This document shows positions 37,761 through 49,729 of a stretch of 64,000 nucleotides of DNA, piece after piece; the stretch's first letter is position 1; each line of letters starts with the position of its first letter. Source of the DNA: Nageia nagi (taxonomy: Eukaryota > Pinophyta); contig JBITNC010000001.1 of NCBI GenBank assembly GCA_050084985.1, positions 162,006,001 to 162,070,000 of the forward strand. Reading direction: 5' to 3'. Below the pieces are notes generated by a model that ran no database searches, was not told where the DNA came from, and worked only from the letters and a program-made list of their open reading frames with translations. Position numbers and translations under genes: made by a program.

Positions 37761-39735
37761 TTTTTCCCTCTTTGGATATGTAATGAAAAGCATTGAAATT
37801 GCAAAATCCAAAGAAGTTTAGAGAAGAGAAAAAGATTTTCAATAGAAAAGTGGGCTTCCCTATTTTGATTGATATGTCGAGTATGGTATGTTGCTTGCCC
37901 CCTTTTAGTCTTAGTTTCCCCTAGATCATGATGTGTCAGGTGATCAAGACAAATAGGAGTCCCTCTATGAGGTGAGTAGTTGATATCAATCTTACTCATC
38001 TAGAAAATACCTATAGGACAAAACAACATATACCTACATAGATCTCATCCATGATAGAATAAACAATATAAATAGTAAGTATGAAATAAATATAATATGC
38101 AATATATGACTGTGGATGATGCGACTCATAGTGACATATAAATAATAATACTTAGACTACTATAATAGATAACTCATATTCTATGAATAGCAAATGTATG
38201 GGTTCTTTGTAATACCTCATGCTTGCAATATCCGTCATTTATAGACTATTGCGATAAACAACTCATAGTCCATAAATATCCATTCAGTGACTCACGATGG
38301 TGATCCTATATCAATATCATATTTGCTCATGGTAATACCATGTATTTAAAATAATATTAGTATTGCAATAAAGCAGTATATTCAATTCTATCATTACACC
38401 ATATATTCAATTATTCATTGGTCATTCATTGTAGCATCTCAATTTGCATGCATATTTAATGTAAGTCCACGATGTGACCATTATGGGATGCTTAGAATTG
38501 AATAATCATGTTTTCAATAATATTGATCCTTAGCTTCAAAGCAGCTCATATGTATGAAGAAACCATGTGAATAGGGAAATATTTAACAAAATAACAACAT
38601 GCCCCAATATCAAAGGATTTATAATAGTTGCACGCTACAAGCGGCATGAGTTTTTTAATTTGCAGTGTAGAGATTTGGAAGATATTAAATTGAAAACCAT
38701 CTATAGCACATTATTTTTATTCATGAAGAAAAGAACAAAAAATTGATCATAGAATTTTTAGAGAAATTATTTTATAGCAACATTTGTCTATATTTGCAAT
38801 TTATAGTTCCTAGGCTATGTAATATTTCAATAACCATTTTTATGAATTAGAGGCAATATAAAAACTTTGTAATTATTTAATAAATCATGCAATTTTGTAA
38901 AATTCATGTCATTAGTGGCATAGAAAGCAATATGACTTTTTCCAAAATCAGGAGTATTTTCAATTGATGTTGAAACAAGGATATTCAATTGCTAAAGGAA
39001 TGCATTTATTAGATAAATTTGAAGATAGAAATTTGAAGTGCAATTTAAATATAATAACATTTTTCCAATAAAAATTAATCATGTATATCATCATTACAAG
39101 TGTACTTATCATTCAATAATATGTATGTCAACACAAATTGAGAAAATGTATTTATATTTTTTTCTAATTTAGTCAATTCCACACTACTGGTGTCGTATAA
39201 GTTCTATATATAATTTTAAATAACAAAAATGTTAAAATGTTAACCATACACAATTGGTAAAGGATTAAAATGCATGAATACATCATTATAGGTCGTTAGC
39301 CCCTAAATGCACACATAAATCAAGGAAAAGGATGCCGTTGACATCATGAAAATAGTAGTAAAAGTTTTTGAAAAAGAAACATCAATCATTTAAAATAATT
39401 TTATGCACCATGAACATATAACTTAATGATTCAGGGCATTTATATGAGATAATGATGAAGCCCTAGGGTTTCTATACAATTGAGAAATTATATAATAAAA
39501 TTTCAAATAAAAAAGGTTCATTTTGACTTTTTGGTTTTGTTAACTTGGCACTCTGACTTCTAACTTACCTAGAGAAGTCTTACCCCTATCTTGACTCATC
39601 CTCTAGCTATGCGTGATCGAGTTCAAGGTTGATCGACTTGGTTTGGATGTCATTTATCTTGTTGAATGTTGTTTTCCCTTGATCATCACTGCATACACTT
39701 GCCTTTCACTATTTTATACGTCATTAGTCTTCTAG
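37761..39735. other. Outer element, non-coding part before the PMD gene
   Basis: AT-rich. It starts with the polypurine tract (minus strand) and includes diverged repeats of the type AACTCATA(T/G)TC.ATAAAT near 38168-38280. No reading frame of note. Confidence 0.5.
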
Positions 39736-41770
39736 ATGGCGAATGAGACATGAAGGGTGCTTAGATGCCCCATTACTAGCTATAGAGGCCATATAACAGA
39801 GTATATCCACTCTCTTCCATATGAGTTTGTAGTAAGTAGATTTATTTTATATTTTACTTTGATATTTCTCATTTTTATATTTTTTAGGTTTGAAACTTTA
39901 ATATTTTGCTTTATCAAAGTAATTTACCATTTTATTTTATTTTTATTCCCTTGTAAGAATGCAAGATTCTTTTTTGGGGAGGACTAATGACCACAAGTGC
40001 CTTAGAGAAGGCAAGGGGTTGGCTTATAACTAACCATATTGATGATATCATATCTAGATGCAGGCTAACAGATCTAAACATTATCAAGCACATGCAATAG
40101 CATTTACCACCATTGATAGCATTGGCAGAGAGGTGGAACCCTGATTGTTGCTCATTTCACCTACCCCAAGGTGAAATGACCATCACACTTCTTGACGTTT
40201 ATCGCATATGGGGGATTCCCATTAAGGGAATGCTTATACATTAGAGAGAGCTTCCAAATAATAATGTTTGGGAGCAAGAGGCTCTATGGCTAATCGGGGA
40301 AACAAACCACAATTGGGAGCACTGCTCAATGAGGCTAGCAAAGGTATGTAGGTTTGCCCCAGTGGGATGGTATTTATGGCTATGTGTAGCTATGATCATA
40401 GCTACATACTTGTGCCTAGACAAGAGTAGCTCGACCTTCCCATTAGGAATGGTTTGGGTGGTGAGGCTAATATGCAAGAGGGGAGCATAGTTTGCATGGG
40501 GAACCTTAGTTCTAGCTTAGTTGTACATGGACTTGTACAACTTCATCAACATTCACAAGTTCAACATAACAATTGCCCATGTAGGATTACTATAGATATG
40601 GGCTTATGAGCACATAGCCATTACATGGTCGATGGGACTATAATAGGCTAGGGAGGACCCAGGGGATATTACCTTGGTTTGCTAGACATCTAGGAGTAGA
40701 GGGTATAGGTAGCCCCACTTGCTAGAAGTGAGGAGATGATAGATCAATGGGTTACATGATGTTGCCCTTATTTGGGTATGCTATCATAATTTTGTGTGGG
40801 ATGTAGACACACATCAGCTAGTATGGGTGCATTAGGAGTATTTCCTCCAAATGGGGAGGAAGGTAGTGGAGCCCTACCATCCCCAATGTGTACTACAAAA
40901 GTTTGGGATCTAGCAAGGGATCCTATTAGTACCCATATGCTATCAGCAATACATGGTTGAGAGAGACCTACCTATAGGAGCATAGGTCACACCAACTTTG
41001 AGGCTCACATGGGAGGAGTTAAGGAAACTAGATGAGGTTGCCCATATTTCCATGGCACCCAAGGTTGCCCTCGATTACACAACATGGTGGATTGGAGTCT
41101 ATCCTAGAGACATTAGGATGGATGAGGATGATGATGAAGACTACCAATGGGGGATCATCAGAGGATGATACTTATTAGGTGAACAATTCCATCCACAACA
41201 TCCTAGTGCAGGAGGGAGAGGCACTAGGAGCACCAAGGCTAGCCATATTGGTTGTAGCTATACCCCTAGCAGAACCAAGTAAGAGAGCATGCTAAGTTTT
41301 TAATATTTTTAATTTTAACTCAAATAAGAATGCTTAATTAACCATCAATTTCACTTTACTATAGGAGATGCAAATAGATAGATCACTTCATTAGAAGCAG
41401 AGGTGACTAGGTTGAGGCCCATGGATGCCCAGGTGACCATACTATAGGCCACCCTAGCAGAGAGGGATTCACAGATTTCTATGCTAGAGCAGTATGTGAA
41501 AAGGTTATAGGAGAGGTTGATAATGCCATCCTTATACTAGTAATGGTCATTTGTATAGGGGCAAATGGATAGGTTAGAGGAAAAGGAGAAGGAGATTACC
41601 ACTCTTAAGGTCAAATATGGAGAGTGAATACCCTTCTCAAGAGCCACAAAGTGATGGCAAGTGGGATCTCATGGGACACATCAAGGAGAAAAACTAGTGG
41701 TAGTAGTCGTAAGGTTAGGGCTAGGATGGGATATACCACTAGTAGTGGTGGTAGTGCTCCTCCTCAGTGA
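39736..41770 (+). pseudogene. Antisense plant mobile domain (PMD) gene, outer copy
   Basis: Exon 1 (39736-39831, MANET onward, donor GTAAGT), intron 1 (39832-39965), exon 2 from 39966 and a later intron (about 41277-41365, GTAAGA..ACTATAG). The product has a PMD core with ALAERWNPDCCSFHLP, GEMTITLLDVYRI, GIPIKG, LDKSSSTFPLGMVW and IWAYEHIAITWSMG. An acidic stretch, a heptad-rich segment and a Ser/Gly-rich tail (TTSSGGSAPPQ, TGA at 41768) follow. PMD is the domain of the MAIN/MAIL proteins and of several plant transposons. The gene runs against the gag strand of its host element. It is dead: exon 2 has many in-frame stops, mostly TAG where Gln is expected, for example LA*LYMD and LL*IWAYEH. 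Confidence 0.75.
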
Positions 41771-41814
41771 GGGCTATGGTCATAGGACCTCCCTTATTTT
41801 GTATTCATATTTTG

Positions 41815-41853
<39 letters not shown>

Positions 41854-42739
41854 ATCATGTATTGATTATATTGTTATTTTATTTGATTTGAGAATGTATT
41901 TTAATTTTGAGAGTTTTAATTTGGGTTAATAAGTTACCAACAAAATTTTTATTAAAAAGACATTATGTACTTGACAAATTTTAAGCTCACACTATTGGAA
42001 AAAATATCTCCTCACATCATAAAGCACTAAATTTGATCATTTCACAATTTACAAAACAAACCACAAATAATTCATGGTAAAAAATAAATCAACTTAGAAT
42101 TTAGGTACCAAAGGTGAAATGGGGACCTAATTAAACCATTACCTATTTTTTCTAATTAACACTTAGAAAAGCACATAAAGACCAATCAAATGAACATAAA
42201 ACACAATAACCATTAATGAAATACTATCTTTTTAAACTATGTCCTACAAAATGCACATCGTTGGCATCATAAAATAGTCTCCTTACACCACCAGTGGTGT
42301 GAGCAATCATGAAAAAATTAATGAAACAAAGGAAAAATGAAAGAAAACATCACAATGACATAGAAAAAGTAATTAACTCATGTAAGGAAGTAGTAATAAT
42401 TCATAATGGCCAAAAATATGCATACCCTAGCTAAAATACACTATAGGTACAACACATGCAACTTCAACCAATAACTTTATGTATCTAGGGAATTTTTGGA
42501 ACCCAGATACATTTAGCAAATGTAGGAACAAAGAGAGGTACCTGTGGTTTTGCATTTTGCATGTTGTCAGTGCTATAGGAACAGTGGTGCATGTCATGGG
42601 CAGCATTGATTTTTACTTCATTACTAGTCTTGTTTTATTTATCATGCCTGTATCCATGTTTGTGAGTGAAATAATAATACAAATCATTGGAAGTACTTAC
42701 TGTGCTAATGCAAGCTCTTGGTTATAAAGGAGGTATAGG
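41771..42739. other. Spacer between PMD gene and gag, outer element
   Basis: AT-rich, with a (TA)n microsatellite at about 41813-41852. Less than 1 kb separates the antisense PMD gene from the gag end, so there is no room for a pol gene. No pol motif is seen. Confidence 0.6.
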
Positions 42740-43129
42740 ATTAGTGAACACCCCTAAATGTCCATTATCATGATGTATATTCCCAAGATCTGCAGTAGCT
42801 TCATCATCCATCTTAATAGCCTTTTTATCAATAAGTCCTATATGATATGCCTTAAAGTACAATTGCATGTTAGATGTCCAAGAAACCTATGATAATTACA
42901 AAATTCCTCATATTTAAAATCTCTAGGGACACCATTTTGAAACTTAAGTTTGATAATATGAGGAAGTTCAATAAGATCTTTTAACAAAACATTGAGAATA
43001 TTATCAACAGTATCAGTCAAAGGTGTAAACTTTCTCCTAAGCTTAGATTATTATTTTGTTTATGACTAACATTGTTTAGTTTAGCTTTTTTTTATTTTTA
43101 GGTTTTTGTATTATCTTTTGATATGTAGG
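42740..43129 (-). pseudogene. Outer-element gag, C-terminal part with zinc knuckle
   Basis: The minus strand reads LPHIIKLKFQNG, then the knuckle CNYHRFLGHLTCNC (C-x2-H-x4-H-x4-C), followed by RHII and a TAG. The same modified C/H spacing occurs in the inner element's gag. It continues the gag piece at 50605-51604; the inner element (43130-50604) interrupts it. Confidence 0.7.
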
Positions 43130-43982
43130 TGTTTACAAATAAAATTGAGCATGCAAATAAATGAATAGGTAAATATCTATAAACTCAATATACTGTATTT
43201 GAGCTACAGATAGCAATTTATTCTAAATAGCAATGAACAAGATAACCGATTCAGAAATGTAATTGTACCAACCAAGACTATAATTTGTGTACTTACCTCA
43301 CAGAACATACCTAACAACGAAAGATGAAGATGTTGATGATGTACTGATGATGGGCTGCCCTTCCAAAAATGTAGTGACCTATGAAGATGCAAAAAGAGGA
43401 TCGCAGGTGGTCTGTTTCAGTGATATAAGAGCATCAGTGGTGTTCTTTGGTTCATAAAGGAGCACTGACGGCCTTCATTTGATGATTCTTGACCTCTCGA
43501 TTAAGTCCAGAACTTTAATATGGGTGTCTCAGATAGCAGTGTGATATCAAAATAGATCGTGGATGTCAAGATAGCTCGCGAAAGGAAGTACACAAACCAC
43601 AGCCTTGTAGGCAGTACCAAGAGATACCTTAAGGGGTTGCCACTATAATACCATACGCGGGATCATGTGTATCCTTATTATGTGGACTTACTATTACATC
43701 CCTTATTTATATAGATAATAGATAATACAACCCATGGGTCGGCATACATCTACATAAACAAGGCTAATTCACAACATTCTAGATAAACACACCAATAAAC
43801 AAGGTAATTTATACAATATTCAAGATAATCGATGCAATATTCAAGATAATCATTATAAGATTCACATTTAAGATAAACATTGATATTATCACTTTAAGAC
43901 ATTCAAGACATATATTTAGACCAAGCATGTTTTTCATTAATTTATTGATTTAAAAACATAAATTCATTTTTATGTGTTAATA
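43130..43982 (-). repeat. 3' LTR of the inner Gypsy-type element
   Basis: 853 bp. It aligns end to end with 49730-50604, with a few dozen differences, mostly C/T and G/A. It lacks one 22-bp unit that is present in the other copy. Confidence 0.92.
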
Positions 43983-44349
43983 GATGCCCCACTTTGGATG
44001 TGAAATCGAAAGAGACATGAGGTGAGTTGAGATTTTGCATTCAAAGTAAAAACACAATATCATAGCAAACAATTTGACAAGCAATGATAAACACTAACCA
44101 TTCTAAACTTAAACAAAATCATGACAAAGCTTGTTAGTACTAGATATGGGTTGAGAAAACTCCCTTTTGATATTACCTTGGGCATGCTTGCCCCTTGCAT
44201 TTTGCCATAGAAGGTGATAGCCTGATATATCTAATAATCTAATAATCTTGCTGCAACGCTGATGACTCATGATAACAAACCTGACAACACACATGACTAT
44301 GACCTGACAGACGACCTATCCACACATGATGACCTGACGACAACTTGAC

Positions 44350-44570
44350 AAGACCACATCACAAGACAAGACATGATAACCATGACAACACATATGGCCA
44401 CATCATAAGATAAGACATGATAACCATGATAACACACATGACCACATCACAAGATAAGACATGATAACCATGACAACACACATGACCATATCACAAGACA
44501 AGACATGATAACCATGACAACACACATGACCACATCACAAGACAAGACATGATAACCATGACCACACATA
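44350..44570. repeat. 44-bp tandem array (about five copies)
   Basis: ACATGATAACCATGA recurs at 44371, 44415, 44459, 44503 and 44547, exactly every 44 bp. Each copy includes CCA(C/T)ATCA(C/T)AAGA(C/T)AAG. Confidence 0.9.
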
Positions 44571-45075
44571 GGGAGAGCTAAGTTCCATACAACTGTAATG
44601 GAAGCTAAAACTTCGCACCAAGAGGCATGCTGCAGCTGCATAAGAACTGAACTCCACAAAATAAATGATAAGCTGATAGGGGAGAGCTAAGTTCCACACA
44701 ACTATAATGGAAGCTGAGACTTTGCACCAAGAGGTATGCTGTAGTTGTATAAGAACCGAACTTTGCAAAATAAATGATAAGCTGATAAGTGGAGCTGAAA
44801 CTTTGCCAAGAGGCATGATAAGCTGATAGGGGAGAGCTAAGTTCCACACAATTGCAATGGAAGCTGAGACTTCGCACCAAGAGGCATGTTGCAGTTGCAT
44901 AAGAACTGAACTCCGTAAAACAAATGATAAGCTAATAAGTGGAGCTAAAACTCTACCAAGAGGCATGATAAGCTGATAGGGGAGAGCTAAGTTCCACACA
45001 ACTATAATGGAAGTTGAGACTTCGCACCAAGAGGTATGCTGTAGTTGCATAAGAACCAAACTCCGTAAAATAAAT
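44571..45075. repeat. About 110-150-bp tandem array
   Basis: GGGAGAGCTAAGTTCC recurs near 44571, 44680, 44831 and 44980. Each copy is followed by ATGGAAGCTGAGAC, CACCAAGAGG and a GATAAGCTGATA junction. Confidence 0.8.
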
Positions 45076-45335
45076 GATAAGCTGATAGGTGGGAGTTGGA
45101 ACTCTGCCAAGAGGCATGATAAGTTGATAATGGGAGCTAGAACTCTGCCAAGAGGCATGATAAGCTGATAATGGGAGCTGGAACTCTGCTAAGAGGCATG
45201 ATAAGCTGATAATGGGAGCTAGAACTCTGCCAAGAGGCATGATAAGCTGATAATGGGAGTTGGAACTCTGCCAAGAGGCATGATAAGTTGATAATGGGAG
45301 CTGGAACTCTACCAAGAGGCATGATAAGCTGATAA
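45076..45335. repeat. 41-bp tandem array (about six copies)
   Basis: The unit begins GATAAGCTGATAATGGGAGC and ends CCAAGAGGCAT, with a 41-bp period after a 42-bp first copy. Copies start at 45076, 45118, 45159, 45200, 45241 and 45282. A stop-free minus-strand reading runs through the array only because 41-bp units rotate the frame. Confidence 0.9.
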
Positions 45336-45653
45336 CACATCCCTGCAAACATGAAATTCAAAGTAATATTATCCTGGATATGACATTGGTCAAGCACCTA
45401 TGATACATCTGTGATACTTAGATGAGCTGATTTACTAGAGCAAGGAATGAGGATTATCCTTTTTGGTAGATTTAGAATGCCAGCAATCTTCATCTAAGAT
45501 CGTGGGTGGTCCTTTTCTTGAGGATTCATTGAAAACCATGAAGATCAAGCCCCTGCGAATCACCCCTGGATTCTAAATTGATACCTGGTTGCTTGCCCAC
45601 GTACACCGAATGCTCAAATCAAAATTATCTTGAAGTGTGTGCCCTAACATTTC

Positions 45654-45661
45654 TATAAAAG
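45654..45661 (+). promoter_or_regulatory. TATA box of the inner antisense PMD gene
   Basis: TATAAAAG stands 153 bp upstream of the ATG at 45807 on the plus strand, in a C-rich context. It supports the view that the PMD gene has its own promoter, independent of the LTRs, which drive the opposite strand. Confidence 0.5.
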
Positions 45662-45806
45662 GGGCCCCACCCTTCCTCATTTGGTCACACTATCATTTTC
45701 ATAGTTGAGAGTATCTTAGAGCTTGGGAGACTGAGTTAAAGAGGTCTAGTTAGTGATTTTATCGCTATCACTAGGTGATATTTCCTACGTTGCTGTGTTG
45801 CACACT

Positions 45807-48029
45807 ATGGCCTTGCCAATCACACATCGGGATGGATACAGAGCTACCTTGGTGGCTGATTCTCCTACCGATCATCAGGTACATTGCATCTCTTACCTTT
45901 TCCTTGCTATGCTTTTGCTTATCTTCAGATTTTAGCTGCCCGCATGCTGATTTTCCAAGTTGCCCCTAGGGTTTACCTGTTAAATATCTTAGTCCATCAT
46001 TTTTACCTTTTCATTCCATTTTCTAAATTTCTGGTATCATGGCTATACCATACTCATCCGTACGAACCTGTACCTTGAACTTTGTTGACCTTTATGCATG
46101 AAAATAGGATCGCTAACCGTCCTTTCTGCCCTAGTTTAGACCGTGGGCGGTCCTCTTTACCAATACTATTTTTGTTTCATATCTAATACTAACTTGCTCT
46201 CTATCACTCTTTTCTTGCAGAATCATTCGTACCTTATGCGACCATCTGGTAAGAGTGCCGCTTTTACCACTGCCCAACAGTGGCCATAAACTGACGAGGC
46301 TCGAAGTATTCTAGAGGACATTTCCTTCAGCTACCTTGTGTTTGCTGATTATGTGTTTCATGATTGCAATATGCTGACAGCCTTGATGGAGAGGTGGGAT
46401 CCAAACTCTGACACCTTTCACCTTCCAACTGGTGAGATCACAGTGACACTAGAGGATATCTATAGGATCACTAAACTTCCTATCAAGGGGAGGCTAGTGA
46501 ACATGGTTCCTATTCCCAGCCTGAAACAAGCAGAGGTATGGGCTACATGGTTGACGGGGTCAGATGAAGTAAATCATAGGAAGAGGGGTGTGTCCCTAGT
46601 GAGACATGTGCCAGAGTATCCTCTAGCACGGGGTGACCTACGGATGAGGCTTCTCATTGCCTACCTTCTGGATGCTATTATCTACCCGGATAAGAGTAGT
46701 GAGACCTTCCCTGTGGGCATGGTTCCTATCATACAGGACATGGTGACACATAGGCAGTGATATGCGTGGTGCCCTGCAATACTGGCACAACTCTATCATG
46801 ACCTCCACAGCTTTGCAGAGGTGGAGAGAGGGGGGAGATAGGTAGCTCATTCTATGATACTGCAGGTGTGGGCATATGATCACATCATCATTTCTAGATC
46901 GACAAAATTGCCCCTAGACCAACCAGATGATGTACCCACCTAGCAACGATGGGTGAAGACAAAGGGACCAAATTTTCCTAGCGTGGACCTAGAGGGATGG
47001 CGGGTATGGTTTGACCTATTGTGAGAGGTGCAGATATACTGGCATCCCTATCGGGGAAGTGTACCAGAGTGGGAGGAGGACATACAGGAGATGGCATGGG
47101 TGAGACACCCTACATACATATAGGCACGTAGGGCATTAGTGGAGTCGTACAGACCAGAGTGGGTACTCCATCAGTTTGGCCTCCAGTAGGGTATACTGGG
47201 TGACTGCAGGATAGTGGTGCACTACTATCGTAGCAGGCACCTCCCAGAGGACTACGAGCCAGTACCTGATTGGGACTCAGATTGGGAGTCCCCTAGAGAG
47301 GACTCTGACTATGGGGCTGATGATGACATAGATGGACCTGACCATATGGAGACTACCTAGACTGGTGGAGGGAACATCATCCTCACCACATAGGTATTCA
47401 TGATGCTGACTCAGGTGACGATGCATGGGAGGATGAAGACATAGGGGACATAAAGACCAGATGGGATGCTCCCTTCATGGCGGGAGGGTGGGGAGGAGAG
47501 AGTAGCCTAACATATGCTCGTGACACGTATCTAGATGTAGGTCATGATGACAATGAGGAGATCGATCCAGACCAAGATGAGTATGAACCTGAGTATGAGA
47601 CAGATACAGATTGGGAGGAGGAAGACTATGATGAGGATGATGATGGTAACTTATTTTCTCTTTTGCTTTGCTTTGATTTTTTGCTTTCATGATATGCAAA
47701 GGACTAACATGATATGTTTATACTATGTCATAGATCCTGAGGTCGAGATGGCTAGGCTACGCAGTCAAATTGGCTAGAAAGATGTAGAGATTATAGAGTT
47801 ATAGGGTCATCTATGGTTTGAAGGAGGAGATTATATTGGTATCTATCAGGACCTATAGGTAGCCAACAAGGAGATCAAGGCCCTCTACAAGTAGCTTCGC
47901 CAGGCTGAGAGACAGATTGGTGAGGAGAAGGCACACGTAGAGAAGTACAAGGCACGATGCGAGGGTGGCACATCTAGCAGGGCTACTAGCTCTAGTGTAG
48001 GGGGAGGGGGCTCTAGTAGGAGATTCTAG
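45807..48029 (+). pseudogene. Antisense plant mobile domain (PMD) gene, inner copy
   Basis: Three exons: 45807-45878, 46221-47645 and 47734-48029. Introns are 45879-46220 (GTACAT..TTGCAG) and 47646-47733 (GTAACT..CATAG). The product starts MALPITHRDGYRATLVADSP. The PMD core has LTALMERWDPNSDTFHLP, TGEITVTLEDIYRI, LPIKGRLV, AILAQLYHDL and ILQVWAYDHI, with a WHPYRG block later. Next come an Asp/Glu-rich region (about 47400-47645), a coiled-coil stretch (PEVEMARLRSQIG to LRQAERQIGEEKAHVEKYKA) and a Gly/Ser tail. Exon 2 has one frame change near 47360. Stops are mostly TAG at expected Gln (I*ARRALVES, LQ*GIL, DL*VANKE, YK*LRQAE). Function unknown; MAIN/MAIL-type PMD proteins are linked to plant development and genome silencing. 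It runs opposite to gag. Confidence 0.82.
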
Positions 48030-48384
48030 GTCATTCTATGTGATCTCATCCAGTTATATTATAAATAAAAACATTTTGATCATGATATATATATGAAACA
48101 CAAATTTTGGTACCTGATTTGCTCTTGTATATGTGCTTGTGATAGATGAAATTAATGTTCCGTGATTCCTGAAAATGAATGCCAACGACACAACCTGAAA
48201 TTCTAAGTTCTAATGTTGCAAGGGGAATTGGAACCTTTTGAATTTCTCTTATTTTTCACTAAAAGAGGACCACCGATGGTCCTATTAGCATGAAATACAA
48301 CACCGGTGCTCCTGTTACGATGTCATGAAACCCCCCAATCTCTTGACCATGACGTCCATTAGTGACCTGAACTGACTGTTAGCT

Positions 48385-48410
48385 TCTCTCTCTCTCTCTC
48401 TCTCTCTTTT
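48385..48410. repeat. (CT)n microsatellite
   Basis: About 12 uninterrupted CT units, located between the 3' end of the PMD gene and the 3' end of gag. Confidence 0.95.
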
Positions 48411-48420
48411 TTATATTGAT

Positions 48421-49653
48421 CTACCAAATGATACCTCCGGAGAGCCTGGAGCTCCCACCGGTGCTAGCCTTGCAATCATCTTCAAGGAAAATCATATTGA
48501 CATGTTGCTCTTCCTCTACATCTTTGATCTTTGTTGGACACACATAGAATCCATCTTCTATGAGCTCCTGTACCCTATCCCTAAGGCTTCCACACCCATT
48601 AGTAGCATGGCCCTTAGTCTGATGATACTCACAATACCTATCCTCCTTATACCAAGCGGGTCTTTCTGCTATAGGATCTTCTTCTTGCTTAGGTAAGGGT
48701 TGTAACAACCCTTTCGCCATAAGATCTTTTAGGATATATCTCGGTGGTATGGGAAATCTCACAAATTTCCTCTCTTTCGTCTCACTTGTCTTCTCAGCCA
48801 CATGGATAGTTTTCTCTTTCTTTGGTGATTATGATCTCTTATCCTTTGCTTTAGTCTTATCACTACTGCCATACTTCACAAACCCTAGCTTCACAAGGAC
48901 TTTCTCTTTCTCTAACAATTTATACGTCATATCCGAAAATGCGAGATGTGTATAATCGATAACATGTGATTGCAAGGGTAATATAACAGCTTCTTTAAAA
49001 ATATTATTTACCTCTTTTTCTGTTAATCTGGTCTTCACTTGCTGCCATGTCTTCTTAAACCTTACAACAAATTTTTCTAGTTGCTCATCACTGCCTTGCT
49101 TTATAGCGCATAAATCTGATAACATAACCTCCTGCTTGATGTTATGCTTATATTACTCTAGGAATAAACTACTGAACTCTTCAAATAATGTGATGGACCC
49201 TTCAGGTAGGGCATAAAACCATTCCTGAGCCTCTCCCTCTAAGCTATGGGGAAAGAATTTAGCTTGCAATCTTTGATCTGTACCAATTTTGAGTTCGCAC
49301 TCATCCTTGAACCCTTGTATATGTCTTCTCGGATCTCCTTCACCATTGAACTTGTAGAATTTTGGCTCTTTATAGTCAGATGGTGGCATGTGCCTACGAA
49401 TCTCATCACATAAGGGACTACCAAATTCAAAAGAATCATTAGGCAGAGCTGATCCCCTTACCAATCTGTCTATTTGCCTTTGCATACCCTCTATAGTAGC
49501 TTGAAAATTACTATTGTCACCCTCAGCACTATTTTGCATTCTTCCGGATCCCTCTGGATCATCATGTCTGATTTCCCCCAATAATTCATCCAAATCTCTT
49601 TTTGAAAGACTATGCAAGAATAATTTAAGTTGATCCATAACTAAAACACTCAC
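48421..49653 (-). pseudogene. gag: Inner-element gag
   Basis: One minus-strand frame of 410 codons from ATG at 49653 to TAG at 48421, interrupted by only two stops (about 49150, TAA where Gln fits: FLE*YKHNIK; and 48826). The retrotransposon gag core shows EPKFYKFNGEGDPRRHI, AKFFPHSLEGEAQEWFYALP and EQLEKFVVRFKKTWQQV. The C-terminal part holds a zinc knuckle of the modified type, CEYHQTKGHATNGC, then LRDRVQELIEDG. Capsid and nucleocapsid roles are known for the family. The frame ends cleanly after the knuckle region and no protease or RT follows. It starts 77 bp after the 5' LTR. Confidence 0.88.
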
Positions 49654-49729
49654 AAGATAGATATTAGTCCTAACTAAAACCCTTAGGGTTTTAGTACAAT
49701 GATGTGCACTTCACGTCGGGTTCACCAAA

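Noticed and set aside
44350-44570. CRISPR-like spacing of 44-bp repeats
   Set aside because: Units are contiguous with no unique spacers; this is a simple tandem array in a plant retroelement.
44535-45397. Minus-strand reading of up to 207 residues with repeated YQLIMPLGRV/SAYHASWQS phrases
   Set aside because: It is the translation of the 41-bp and about 150-bp tandem arrays in rotating frames, not a protein with repeats: all frames show the same phrases.
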